The notes under the pieces were generated by a model, which was not told where the DNA came from, did no database searches, and saw nothing but the letters and a program-made list of their open reading frames with translations. From positions 2,448 through 38,407 of the forward strand of contig JADFQH010000003.1 of NCBI GenBank assembly GCA_022561895.1: DNA of 35,960 nt, written 5' to 3'. Positions 25,186 through 33,216 of this stretch are shown here, piece after piece. The DNA is from Methanobacteriota archaeon (lineage in GTDB: Archaea > Halobacteriota > Halobacteria > Halobacteriales > Halalkalicoccaceae). The position numbers were made by a program, and so were the translations under genes. Positions within the stretch are counted from its first letter, which is position 1; the number at the start of each line of letters is the position of its first letter.

Positions 25186-26865
25186 TTACCACGGCTGGAG
25201 TCCCCACCAGAGAATCGGGAGCATGAGGACGGCGAGAACGATCAAGGGGGCTGCACTCGTAAACCGATCGACGCCGTCGTCGGGGTAGCCGTGCATCTCG
25301 TTGATGAGCGATCGGTTGTACTCGGGGTCGACATCGAGGGAGTCGATCCGTTCGGCGAGAAGTGAAACGACGACGAAGGTGATGATCGAAAGCGGGAACG
25401 CGATCATGATCGCGTCGATACCGAGATCGGCTGTCAGCCCCTCGCCACCCGCCCCGATGGAGCCGAGCGCGTGCGGCGAGAGAATCAGGACGGTAAAGAA
25501 CCCGACGGCGCTCGATGCGATCGCGCCGTACTTGTTGACGCGTGCGGACCAGACACCGAGTACGATTGCGGGGGTGATGGCGGCCGCGCTGATGGCAAAG
25601 GCCCACAGAATGCTGACGACCAAGAACGCCGGAGGTTGCAGGGCAATGAGGGCGATCACGAGCCCGGCTGCGATGACCGAAACATACCCAAATTGAGTTT
25701 TTCGATCGTCGGTGACTTCGAGTTCGAACGCTTCGACTACGTCGTTTGCGACCGCCGCGCTGATCGCGAGCATATGCCCGCTCACCGTCGAGAGTCCACC
25801 GGCGACCGCCCCCGCGACCACATACCCGGTGATGGTATCGCCGTTGAAGGCGAAGTTGAGATAGAAGATCATCTTATCGAGATCCGCCTCCCCGATCTCG
25901 TGGCCCTGCTGTTCGATCCACATGACACCGGCAAAAGCAACGGAATAGATCGTTGCGAACATGAGTCCGGTCACGATGATGAACCAGAACACCGTCCGCC
26001 GACCGGCTTCGACATCCCTACTAGTAAAGATTCGCTGGGCGAGATGCGGCATGCCAACTGGACCCAACGCCATCGCCAGGAACATCGCGAAGTACCATTT
26101 CACGTCGAAGGTCATATCGAAAAAGCCGGGAAGCGCCTCTGCCATCTCGCCCGAGAGATTCCCATATCCAAGCGGCGGGAAGTACCACGCGCTTGCGCCG
26201 AGATCCTGTAGAATGAACATCATCGGGAAAAAGGCCGCGGTGAACATGATCCAAAACTGGAGTGCGGAGTTGTACGAGACGCCCCACATCCCGGCGATGA
26301 CGACGTAGCCAGTGACGAGGACGGCGATAACAAGTAGGGAAAGGCTGTACTCCCAGCCAAAGAGGATCTCTGCGATCTGCGCTAAGCCGATAAACTGCCC
26401 CAGTGCGTACATCAGCATGACGAAGACGATGAGCAGCGCCATCACCATCGACATCGTGTTCCCATATCTATCTTTACAGAACGTCGCGGGTGTGAACGAA
26501 CCCAGTCGTCGGAGCGTCTGGCCGTACAGGATGACGATCAGCGGGATCGATAACAGAAAGTTAGTCCAGAGTGCGAGAAACGGCATCTGGACTTGGATCA
26601 TCAGGGCAATCACACCCATAAAGGTCGCGAGGCTCTCCCACGTCGCAGAGACCGCCGATCCGTTGACGAACGGGCCGATCGTCCGTCCCGCCACGTAGTA
26701 GTCGGTCGTGCCGTGGATCCGGCTCTTCATGTAGTAGCTAATCCCGTAGTAGAGCGCAAACGTCGCGAGAAGAATGAGAAGCGGAACCAGTAGCGCGCCG
26801 AACGTTTCCTGAAAGGGGTACTCCCCGATCTCGCCGACTTCCGTCTGGAGCAGCCAGCTACTCAT
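25186..26865 (-). CDS. Sodium:solute symporter (SSS) family transporter
   Basis: Na+-coupled importer of an organic solute with about thirteen membrane helices; 559 residues from ATG 26865 (the ORF track start is GTG 26874). Family features: YYVAGRTIGPFVNGSAVSATWESLATFMG near helix 1-2, LGPVGMPHLAQRIF, and TGYVVAGAVAGGLSTVSGHMLAISAAVANDVVE, similar to acetate/monocarboxylate carriers of the ActP branch. It overlaps the upstream small subunit gene by eight bases. The adjoining CoA-transferase and acyl-CoA genes suggest that its cargo is the organic acid they degrade. Confidence 0.92.
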   Translation of the reverse strand: MSSWLLQTEVGEIGEYPFQETFGALLVPLLILLATFALYYGISYYMKSRIHGTTDYYVAGRTIGPFVNGSAVSATWESLATFMGVIALMIQVQMPFLALWTNFLLSIPLIVILYGQTLRRLGSFTPATFCKDRYGNTMSMVMALLIVFVMLMYALGQFIGLAQIAEILFGWEYSLSLLVIAVLVTGYVVIAGMWGVSYNSALQFWIMFTAAFFPMMFILQDLGASAWYFPPLGYGNLSGEMAEALPGFFDMTFDVKWYFAMFLAMALGPVGMPHLAQRIFTSRDVEAGRRTVFWFIIVTGLMFATIYSVAFAGVMWIEQQGHEIGEADLDKMIFYLNFAFNGDTITGYVVAGAVAGGLSTVSGHMLAISAAVANDVVEAFELEVTDDRKTQFGYVSVIAAGLVIALIALQPPAFLVVSILWAFAISAAAITPAIVLGVWSARVNKYGAIASSAVGFFTVLILSPHALGSIGAGGEGLTADLGIDAIMIAFPLSIITFVVVSLLAERIDSLDVDPEYNRSLINEMHGYPDDGVDRFTSAAPLIVLAVLMLPILWWGLQPW

Positions 26866-27181
26866 TGTTCTCACCGTAGCGTGAATCGCCCCCGTCAGTG
26901 GTTACGTGATCCGCATCAGCCCGTTGGGTTGAATCGATCTCTGCGTGTAGCAGTTTCTTTTCTTCGACGATAGACGTTGTAATGAACTGATAGTACACCC
27001 AGTACAGCAGATACATCGCGGCGGGTCCGCCCGCCACTAGCCAGAAGTAGTGAAACGGGTATCCCAGTACGGTGAAATCAGGAGTACCGAACAGCGTAAA
27101 CCAGATGCCCGCGTGGATGACTGCCACCAGCGCCAGCGCGGCTCCGAGGGTCGCAGCCGCCTCTTTGGTATGAGTTTGCAT
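26858..27181 (-). CDS. Small membrane subunit accompanying the SSS transporter (DUF4212/DUF3311-like)
   Basis: 107 residues from ATG 27181, with two membrane helices (LGAALALVAVIHAGIWFTLFG and GGPAAMYLLYWVYYQF) around a YPFHYFW segment, and an acidic C-terminal tail. Small proteins of this kind directly precede SSS symporters in many prokaryotes. Which of the two DUF families it belongs to cannot be settled by eye. The ORF track start at 27295 is rejected because a TATA-like box lies 25 nt before 27181. Confidence 0.75.
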   Translation of the reverse strand: MQTHTKEAAATLGAALALVAVIHAGIWFTLFGTPDFTVLGYPFHYFWLVAGGPAAMYLLYWVYYQFITTSIVEEKKLLHAEIDSTQRADADHVTTDGGDSRYGENNE

Positions 27182-27202
27182 GGCCCCCCCACAGATCCCA
27201 TC

Positions 27203-27210
27203 TATTAAAC
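27203..27210 (-). promoter_or_regulatory. TATA-like box of the transporter/catabolic operon
   Basis: The minus strand reads GTTTAATAGA about 25 nt before the ATG at 27181. It fits a near-leaderless archaeal promoter for the series of minus-strand genes ending with MmgE/PrpD. Confidence 0.45.
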
Positions 27211-27499
27211 TGTTGTGTGCAGTTGATTGATAGCTGTATCGTTCACGAACCGGACGAGCGACGGCGTTTTTTGCGGGTTCGCCACCGGAAATCACGTCTC
27301 GATGGATGTGTCGATAGAACAGAAATAATACGACGTGCGTCCAACTCGTCCGTGTTAGGACGATAGTAGTATCGACCCATACATTCTTGCATATAGAATT
27401 CTTTAATCGACAGATGATAGGAATTATGTGTGTGAGCGGCGCACAGTGTACGGTCCCGCTCGTGATCTCTCGATGCGTGTCTGTATCAGCGATTTTGAG
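27211..27499. other. Intergenic region, no gene seen
   Basis: About 290 bp between the transporter operon and the gene ending at 27500. AT-rich patches (ATAGAATTCTTTAATC near 27395) are present, but no repeat, RNA gene or protein remnant could be supported. The ORF at 27387-27845 on the plus strand is the antisense shadow of the next gene. Confidence 0.3.
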
Positions 27500-28075
27500 T
27501 CAGCGATACAGGACGGACTCGTGGAAATCGACGAGATGGCTATCACGAATCGCTGCCGGGACCGCGTCGCTATTGGCGAACCGGTACTGCTCGACTGACA
27601 GCGCCGACAGACAGTCTCCGAGCGCATCGAGATTCGCTCGTGCGATCTCCCCGCTTTTGCCCCGGTCGGACTCCGCGATCCGAACGTTCTCCTCGATGCG
27701 CGCAGCGTTGAGCACGATCACGTCCGTCTCGCTCCGGTGGAACACGTGTGTGAACCGATCGAGCACCGAAACGAAGTTCTGCAATCGGCTTGCGGAGTTG
27801 TCCGTATTGAAGAGATTCGCTCCGGGTGGAAACAGCGAGGGATAGCCCTCCCGGTCGGTCAGATCGACGGTGAACCCGTTTCGGTGTGTCTCGGTCAGGA
27901 GCGTCGTCAGCGCCGTTTCGGCGTCCGGAGACGGTGATTCCGGGATCTCTATTAGCAGGTACTCCCCGGTGAGATCGGCGGTCGAAATCGGCGAAACGTA
28001 CCGTTTCGAGTTCGAACGATGATGACGGGGGAGATGGCGCAAAGCACTGGTGAACAGTGACTTGATAGTGGGCAT
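27500..28075 (-). CDS. Hypothetical protein
   Basis: 191 residues from ATG 28075. The first 25 residues are basic (SALRHLPRHHRSNSKRY), the rest is acidic and soluble: LTGEYLLIEIPESPSPDAETALTTLL, GFTVDLTDREGYPSLFPPG, FVSVLDRFTHVFHRSETDVIVLNAARIEEN. The pattern of alternating strands and helices suggests an alpha/beta fold. I do not recognise the family, and no membrane helix or catalytic motif is visible. It is divergent from the CBS gene with about 145 bp between them. Codon use looks normal for the region, so the gene is probably real. Confidence 0.65.
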   Translation of the reverse strand: MPTIKSLFTSALRHLPRHHRSNSKRYVSPISTADLTGEYLLIEIPESPSPDAETALTTLLTETHRNGFTVDLTDREGYPSLFPPGANLFNTDNSASRLQNFVSVLDRFTHVFHRSETDVIVLNAARIEENVRIAESDRGKSGEIARANLDALGDCLSALSVEQYRFANSDAVPAAIRDSHLVDFHESVLYR

Positions 28076-28220
28076 TTCGTGACGGACTCAACAGGAGATT
28101 TCTGGGTAAACGTTTCGATAGAACAATACAGGACAACTGATAGCAAATAAAAGATCTGATCGCAGCGTGAACTGTGTTCCGGAGGGAAACAGCCAATATC
28201 GTGTAGTCTGTTGACAGGGT

Positions 28221-28601
28221 ATGACTCTCAGTCAGGGGACTCGCGTCGAGGACGTGATGTCCTCACCGCTCGAAACGATCACGAAAGAGGCGACCATCGG
28301 GGAGGCCGCAACGGCGATGCGCGAACACAACATCAATGCCCTCGTCGTGACCACCAGCCCTCCTTCGATCGTTACGAGCACCGACGTTCTTGCGGTTGCT
28401 GCCGACGGACACGATCCCGCCGAACTGAGCGTCGCCGACGTAATGACGCGGTCGGTCGAGACCGTCACACCGGATCTCTTCCTCGAAGAGGTCGCCGCGA
28501 TGATGACGAACTTCGAGATCAACCACCTTCCCGTCGTCGACATCGACGACGAGTATATCGGGATGATCTCCTCGACCGACGTAACCGCCCAGCTCTCGTA
28601 A
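28221..28601 (+). CDS. CBS-domain pair protein
   Basis: 126 residues forming one Bateman module of two CBS motifs: VEDVMSSPLETITKEATIGEAATAMREHNINALVV, and VADVMTRSVETVTPDLFLEEVAAMMTNFEINHLPVVDIDDEYIGMISSTDV. Such stand-alone pairs bind adenine nucleotides and act as sensors or regulators of partners. The first motif has lost the usual gap before VTSTDVLA, as in many halophile homologues. The stop codon is only a few bases from the 3' end of the TnpB element, so its terminator may have been displaced. Confidence 0.88.
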   Translation: MTLSQGTRVEDVMSSPLETITKEATIGEAATAMREHNINALVVTTSPPSIVTSTDVLAVAADGHDPAELSVADVMTRSVETVTPDLFLEEVAAMMTNFEINHLPVVDIDDEYIGMISSTDVTAQLS

Positions 28602-28605
28602 ACTA

Positions 28606-28823
28606 CCCTACCCTACTTCGCTCACCCCATACAGGGTTCGCTCGTTGAGGGTGGGGCCACCGACGGAGCGAAGCTCCGTCGAGGCCTCGAAAGGCTTAGC
28701 CTTTCGGTGGCTTTGATGTGGACTCCCGGCAATCAGTCACCAGCAACAGGCCGGTGACTCTTGCCGTTCAACGTCACCAGAACGCTTTGCGTTCTGGTTG
28801 GCTCACGAGACCGAAGGTCTCGT
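28606..28823 (-). ncRNA. Hairpin array at the 3' end of tnpB, candidate omega RNA region
   Basis: Read in the tnpB direction, the first hairpin (28823-28805, loop TTC) includes the last codons of tnpB. It is followed by hairpins at 28777-28797, 28735-28759 (longer loop), 28688-28706 and 28661-28681, then a nested ACCCT/AGGGT stem at about 28606-28655. Four of the five hairpins before the nested stem have 8-9 bp stems and 3-nt loops, and each stem has its own sequence. TnpB nucleases use an RNA from the element's 3' end (omega or reRNA), with the guide taken from flanking DNA. By that rule the guide would lie across the CBS stop codon near 28600. RNA function is inferred from position and structure. 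Confidence 0.5.
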
Positions 28824-30032
28824 CAACGTCCCACCATTCACACGCACGTCTACTGGTGCGTCTCCGTTCCCCGACGTGGGCGAGGAACGGAGTCTGTGTT
28901 TTCGCTTCCGGGCGTATCGTAGCCCGATGTTTTTTGCCGCGTTGTAGTCTGCGTTGACCTCGTAGCTGCACTTCTGGCAGTGGAAGTGTTCACCGTCGCG
29001 GTTGTTGCGATGCGTGAACCCACAGTCCATCCGAGAACAGCGTTGGGACGTGTGGTTCGGCGCAACCTGCTTCGCCGTGACGCCGCGTTCCGGGGCCTTG
29101 TACTCGACGTACTCGTAGAGGCGTCGGAACGCCCAGACGTGGTGCCACTTCGCGTGTGGGAGCCGCTCGCGGATGTCCGTTAAGTCCTCGAACGCGATCA
29201 CGTCGCACCCGTTCTCGACGGCTTCCGAGGCAATCTCGTTGGCGACGGTGTGGATGTACTGCTCCCGCCACGCTTCTTCGCGCTTGCCGAGGCGGAGGAG
29301 AGCGTTGTGCGCGGCTTGCGTCCCGCGCTGTTGCATCTCTCCACGTCGCTTCTCGAACTCGCGGCACCAGTGGTCGTACTCGTCGCCCTGCCAGAACGTT
29401 CCGGTCGAAGCGACCGCAAGGCTGTTGACGCCGAGGTCGATACCAAGGACTGTTTGGTGCTCGGTATCCGCCGAAACCTCGGATTCGTCGTTGTCGTACT
29501 TCCGCGTCGTGATGTGGAAGTAGAACTCGTCGGTCGCCTTGTCGTATTGCAGTGTACTCGCCCGAAACTCGTACTCCTCCGAGAGAACATACCGCTCATA
29601 GGGCGTCGGACTATCCGCCGGAAGCTCAAAATCGCACTCGACGCGCCCGTTGACGGTTGAGAGGGATACGCGGTCGCGGTAGAAGGTCGCGCTTCGCTTG
29701 TCGTAGACCATGCTCCATGACGTGAACTCCGGCTGGCTCACCCGCTTGCCCTGTTTCCACCGTTCGACACAGCCTTTCGTCGCTTGGACGGCGCGTCGGA
29801 TGGCTTCTTGAACGAGGTTCGCGGTGAGGTCGGTTTCCTTTCGTAGTTCCGCGTAGAGCGCGTCCCGTGCGGTCGTGTTCGCCGTAACGCAGTTCGTGTA
29901 GGAGTCGTCGTTCCAACAGAACTCGGCGGCACAATTCGCGCAGTGAAGGAATTGTCGGGCGGATTCGTGGAGGTCATCGCGGCGCTCATCGGGAACGATG
30001 AGTTTGACCGGCGCGGTTCGACGCACCTCCAT
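28803..30032 (-). CDS. tnpB: RNA-guided endonuclease TnpB-type protein (IS605/IS1341 OrfB)
   Basis: 409 residues, full length and apparently intact. The split RuvC nuclease is visible: Asp in LGIDLGVNSLAVAS, Glu in VIAFEDLTDIRERL and Asp in VNADYNAAKNIG. A four-Cys zinc ribbon (SQRCSRMDCGF...FHCQKCSYE) lies between the last two. The N-terminal half is the usual helical OrfB region. No tnpA lies nearby, so it is an IS1341-type element. A TATA-like box (TATAAGTA on the minus strand, about 30055-30062) precedes the ATG by 25-30 nt. The 3' end merges into a hairpin array. Insertion on the 5' side seems to have removed the start of a BASS transporter gene. Confidence 0.93.
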   Translation of the reverse strand: MEVRRTAPVKLIVPDERRDDLHESARQFLHCANCAAEFCWNDDSYTNCVTANTTARDALYAELRKETDLTANLVQEAIRRAVQATKGCVERWKQGKRVSQPEFTSWSMVYDKRSATFYRDRVSLSTVNGRVECDFELPADSPTPYERYVLSEEYEFRASTLQYDKATDEFYFHITTRKYDNDESEVSADTEHQTVLGIDLGVNSLAVASTGTFWQGDEYDHWCREFEKRRGEMQQRGTQAAHNALLRLGKREEAWREQYIHTVANEIASEAVENGCDVIAFEDLTDIRERLPHAKWHHVWAFRRLYEYVEYKAPERGVTAKQVAPNHTSQRCSRMDCGFTHRNNRDGEHFHCQKCSYEVNADYNAAKNIGLRYARKRKHRLRSSPTSGNGDAPVDVRVNGGTLTRPSVS

Positions 30033-30184
30033 ATTTCAGAATGCTACCCAATGGTACTTATAGCTCTGGGATTCGGGTAGCTACAGTCGTGCGGTTGCGT
30101 CGTGCATTGTCGGTTTCCTCTCCGACCTACTCCCTCGGCGCATACGCGCCTCGCTCCTTGAGGTCGGAGGCTCCACCTCGAATT
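30033..30184. other. TnpB element 5' flank and junction with the truncated BASS gene
   Basis: Contains the tnpB promoter, a GCTACCC/GGGTAGC inverted repeat (30043-30049 and 30075-30081) around the TATA box, and a CCGACCT...AGGTCGG stem ending near 30165. BASS-like coding begins right after, at about 30179. The exact element boundary could not be fixed. Confidence 0.35.
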
Positions 30185-30955
30185 ATGCTGATCGGCTCGC
30201 TCGCCCAGTGGCTGATCATGCCGACGCTCGCCTATATTCTCGTGGTTGGATTCGATCTCCCGACGGAGGTGGGTATCGGGCTGATTCTCCTCGGGGCTGC
30301 ACCGGGCGGGACCGCCTCGAACGTTATGACGTACTTGGGAAAAGGCGACGTCGCCCTTTCGGTGACTATTACGTCGGTGACGACGCTTGCCGCACCGATC
30401 GTGATGCCGGCGTGGGTCGTCTTTCTCGCTGGCGAGCAGATCCAAGTCACGTTCGCGGAGATGTTCCAAGAGATCGTTCTTATTGTACTTATCCCAGTGA
30501 TCGCTGGCGTAGCAGTTCGCCAGTTCTTGGATCGCACGGCCCCGACCGCAGCGGAGGTCGGTCTCAGCGTCTTCCCCGCGATCAGCGTCCTCGCGATCGT
30601 GACGATCGTCGCGGCGGTCGTCGCTCTCAACGTCGAGAACGTTCTGACGGCGAGCGCGTTTGCACTCGCGGCCGTCTTCTTCCACAACGCGGTCGGACTG
30701 GGCGCGGGCTACGGCGTCGGCCACGCGACGAAGATGCCGGAGGATCGCGCGCGTGCCTGTGCGTTCGAGGTCGGAATGCAGAACAGCGGTCTCGCCGTTG
30801 CCCTCGCTGTTGCCTTTTTCAGCCCGCTCGCGGCGCTCGTGCCCGCACTCGCAAGCGTCTGGCACAACGTCACCGGACCTGCGTTAGCGACGTACTTCAC
30901 CCGACGAACGCCCGAACGGTCGTCGGCGACACCGATGACACGCGAATCGGACTGA
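30185..30955 (+). pseudogene. 5'-truncated bile acid:sodium symporter (BASS) family protein
   Basis: The frame matches BASS transporters from LIGSLAQWLIMPTLAYILV through GAAPGGTASNVMTYLGKGDVALSVT to FEVGMQNSGLAVALAV and LASVWHNVTGPALATYF, with about seven of the usual ten helices. The family's first three helices (about 80-90 residues) are missing. The ORF is open to 30041, but that extra part (SYSLGAYAPRSLRSEAPP) is non-family sequence from the TnpB element side, and no 5' piece occurs beyond the element. A deletion linked to the insertion is likely. A 256-residue product from ATG 30185 could be made, but transport is doubtful. Confidence 0.75.
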
Positions 30956-31111
30956 GGTCGTATCGCCCTATGCAAATGGGTATAGGGATTATCGTTACGA
31001 CCCTCCGTACAGACGAGAGCGACCACGAGGGTCATGCAGCAAGCGCGAAATCGATGAATCTCTACGATAATCCTATATCACTCGCACACCCACCAGCACA
31101 CAGTAGATACG

Positions 31112-32484
31112 ATGGCACACGACTGTTCATTCGTTGATGACGTCGTTCGAAAGGGACGAGTCAGCACCGACGACGAGATTCTGCTGGCGCACTCGAAGGA
31201 CGAGGGACCACACGACGCCCATCGGCCCGATGTCGTCGTTTGGCCGGGATCAGTGAGCGAGATTTCGGCGCTGCTTTCGGCGGCGAACACCCGAAAAGTT
31301 CCGGTGACGCCGTGGAGCGGCGGAACCAGTATCGAGGGGAATCCGATCCCCGTTGCGGGCGGGATCGTACTCGACACCTACGAGTGCAACGAGATCACGG
31401 TGAGAAACGACGATCTTCAGGCGGTCGTCGGTCCCGGCGTCGTCTATGACGACCTCAACGCAGCGCTCGAACCGTACGATCTCCGATTCGCACCGGGGAT
31501 CGCAGCCGGTGATGTCGCGACCATCGGCGGGATGATCGCGAACAACGCGAGTGGACTCAACGCCGTTCGCTACGGCGTGACCGGCGATCACGTCCTTCGA
31601 CTGGAGGTCGTCCTGCCCGACGGGCGGATCATCGAGTGTGGCCGCGATGTCCCGAAAACCACGGCCGGATACAACCTCAAGGACCTCTTCGTGGGCAGCG
31701 AGGGAACCCTTGGGGTCATCACCGAGGCAACCCTCTCGCTCGAAGGAGTTCCCCGGCATCGACACGCCGCGCTCGTCACCTTCTCTTCGAATACTGCGGC
31801 GAGTCGAGCCGTTTCGACGATCATGGGTTCGGGACTGAAACCCGGAGCGCTCGAGTTCATGGACTCCCAGCTCGTCAGGCTGCTCAACGAGTACAGAGAA
31901 GACGCCGATTTTCCCGATCCCCTCTCCTGTTGATCGAACTTCATGGGGACGTGGGCGATCTCGCCACACAGATGGATCGCGTCCGAACGATCTGTGAGGA
32001 ACACGACGCCACGCAGTGGTCGGAGGCCGATACGGGTGAGATCGAAACCATCTGGCACGTCCGGCGGGATGCGTATCCGGCAGCCTGCGAGTACTACCCC
32101 GATCGAACGGTCGGAGTCATCGGCGATGTCGTGGTCCCGATCTCGACCTACCCCGAGATCGTCCGTCGAATCGATGAAATCGGTGACGAACTCGATCTGC
32201 TGACGCCCTGCGTCGGGCACGCCGGCGACGGAAACATCCACTTTCTACCGGTCGTCGACACGAGTGATAGAACGGCAATGGATCGCGTTCACGAGCTGAC
32301 TGATCAGATCGTCGGGACGGCGCTCGAACTCGGCGGGACCGCGACCGGCGAACACGGGATCGGGATCGGCAAACGCAAGTTCATGCGTCGAGAACACGGC
32401 GACGGCGTCGATGTTATGCGTGGAATCAAGGACGTGATCGATCCGAACGGGATCATGAACCCCGGAAAGACGCTTCCGGACTGA
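31112..32484 (+). pseudogene. FAD-linked oxidase (GlcD/D-lactate dehydrogenase type), frameshifted
   Basis: Two frames together make a full-length (about 457-residue) FAD-binding oxidase for D-lactate, glycolate or a similar hydroxyacid. Frame one (31112-31933) carries WSGGTSIEGNPIPVAGG, GGMIANNASGLNAVRYG and LFVGSEGTLGVITE. Frame two, read from about 31923 to 32484, carries IELHGDVGDLA, CVGHAGDGNIHFLP and GEHGIGIGKRKFM. The switch falls at CCCCTCTCCTGTTG, where two extra bases (a CT/TC duplication) break FPDP-LLLIELHG. Everything else is intact, so the lesion is recent or a sequencing error. Its stop codon begins 82-bp element copy C. Confidence 0.85.
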
Positions 32485-32563
32485 TAAGGACTGTTGGAAC
32501 TGTTTACCGGTGATCGCCAGTACGGGTCAGCGATTACCGGTACGGGACTACAACAGAACTTAT
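32482..32563. repeat. 82-bp palindromic element, copy C
   Basis: It begins at the FAD-oxidase stop codon (CTGATAAGGACTG) and ends CAGAACTTATGA. The core hairpin is ACCGGTGATCGC / GCGATTACCGGT with one mismatch. The outer arms (ATAAGGACTGTTG against ATAAGTTCTGTTG) are less perfect than in A and B. Exact length is 82 bp. Confidence 0.7.
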
Positions 32564-32957
32564 GAGGGGAGAAGCTCCCATCAACGGTCATCGAACCCTC
32601 TCCCGTGGCTGAAATCCGCGAGTGCGCTCGACGACGATCGAGCTTCTCGTTATCGATCCGACCCGGTCCGAAGAAGAACGTCCACGATCGAGGTCTCGTC
32701 GCCGACGGGATGGACGAGAACCGGATTGAGGTCGAGTTCGGCTCGTGAACGTACGTGTCGATCACACTAGTCCCGTAGTGTGTGAAGCTGATCGGGAATC
32801 GTGCCCTCGTTCTCTCGGGTTCATGTGAGCGAGTTCAGCCAGCGACACGAGGTGGAGGACGCCTTAGAATACACCGACTAACGAGATGGTGCGCCTCCTG
32901 AGAGGGACGTTCTCGTATGTCCTACCGTATTGTGAACAGGTCATGTGCCATCGAGGG
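32564..32957. other. Region of gene remnants without intact genes
   Basis: About 390 bp containing the acyl-CoA synthetase tail described separately (32650-32760). A short HEVEDALEYTD-stop segment near 32850-32880 on the plus strand may be another gene end. Nothing else is recognisable. Confidence 0.35.
32650..32760 (-). pseudogene. Tail remnant of an NDP-forming acyl-CoA synthetase
   Basis: The minus strand encodes RAELDLNPVLVHPVGDETS and IVDVLLRTGSDR before TAA (32650-32652). AELDLNPVLV is the characteristic C-terminal strand of the ATP-grasp half of NDP-forming acyl-CoA or acetate-CoA ligases. Upstream on that strand the match ends abruptly, so only about 35 codons survive. It is a decayed fragment. 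Confidence 0.5.
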
Positions 32958-33131
32958 CTACTCCAGACCGACGTTCCGTTCGTGTTCCGCAGTCGCGACT
33001 CGTTCGATACTGTGGCCGAATATGATATGATGATCGATCGCGGCCGAGGTTGCTGCGGTAGGAGGGTCTCGTACCTCGACGGCTGTCTTCCATCCGCAAT
33101 GACAGCACACGAGGGTTTCTTTCTCGTCCAT
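32958..33131 (-). CDS. Small zinc-finger protein, leaderless
   Basis: A 57-residue gene absent from the ORF track: MDEKETLVCCHCGWKTAVEV, then an acidic/histidine-rich part with IDHHIIFGHSIERVATAEH. CCHC (CxxC overlap) plus the later HH and H could bind one zinc. A TATA sequence (minus strand TATAATAT, plus 33153-33160) is centred 25 nt before the ATG, a textbook haloarchaeal leaderless arrangement, which argues strongly that it is a real gene. It lies in a debris region between two gene remnants. Function unknown. Confidence 0.65.
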   Translation of the reverse strand: MDEKETLVCCHCGWKTAVEVRDPPTAATSAAIDHHIIFGHSIERVATAEHERNVGLE

Positions 33132-33152
33132 ATCTCTTGTTTGGACCTAGAG

Positions 33153-33160
33153 ATATTATA
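33153..33160 (-). promoter_or_regulatory. TATA box of the small zinc-finger gene
   Basis: TATAATAT on the minus strand, 25 nt from the ATG at 33131. It is the clearest TATA element in the window. Confidence 0.6.
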
Positions 33161-33216
33161 GCTACTGTTGGGATGATAAAGGTCTATAAGTCAACGGCGA
33201 GAAAGTCCCGTCCTGA

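Noticed and set aside
31900-31940. Programmed frameshift in the FAD oxidase
   Set aside because: No slippery heptamer and a two-base shift at a CT repeat; a mutation or read error is more likely.
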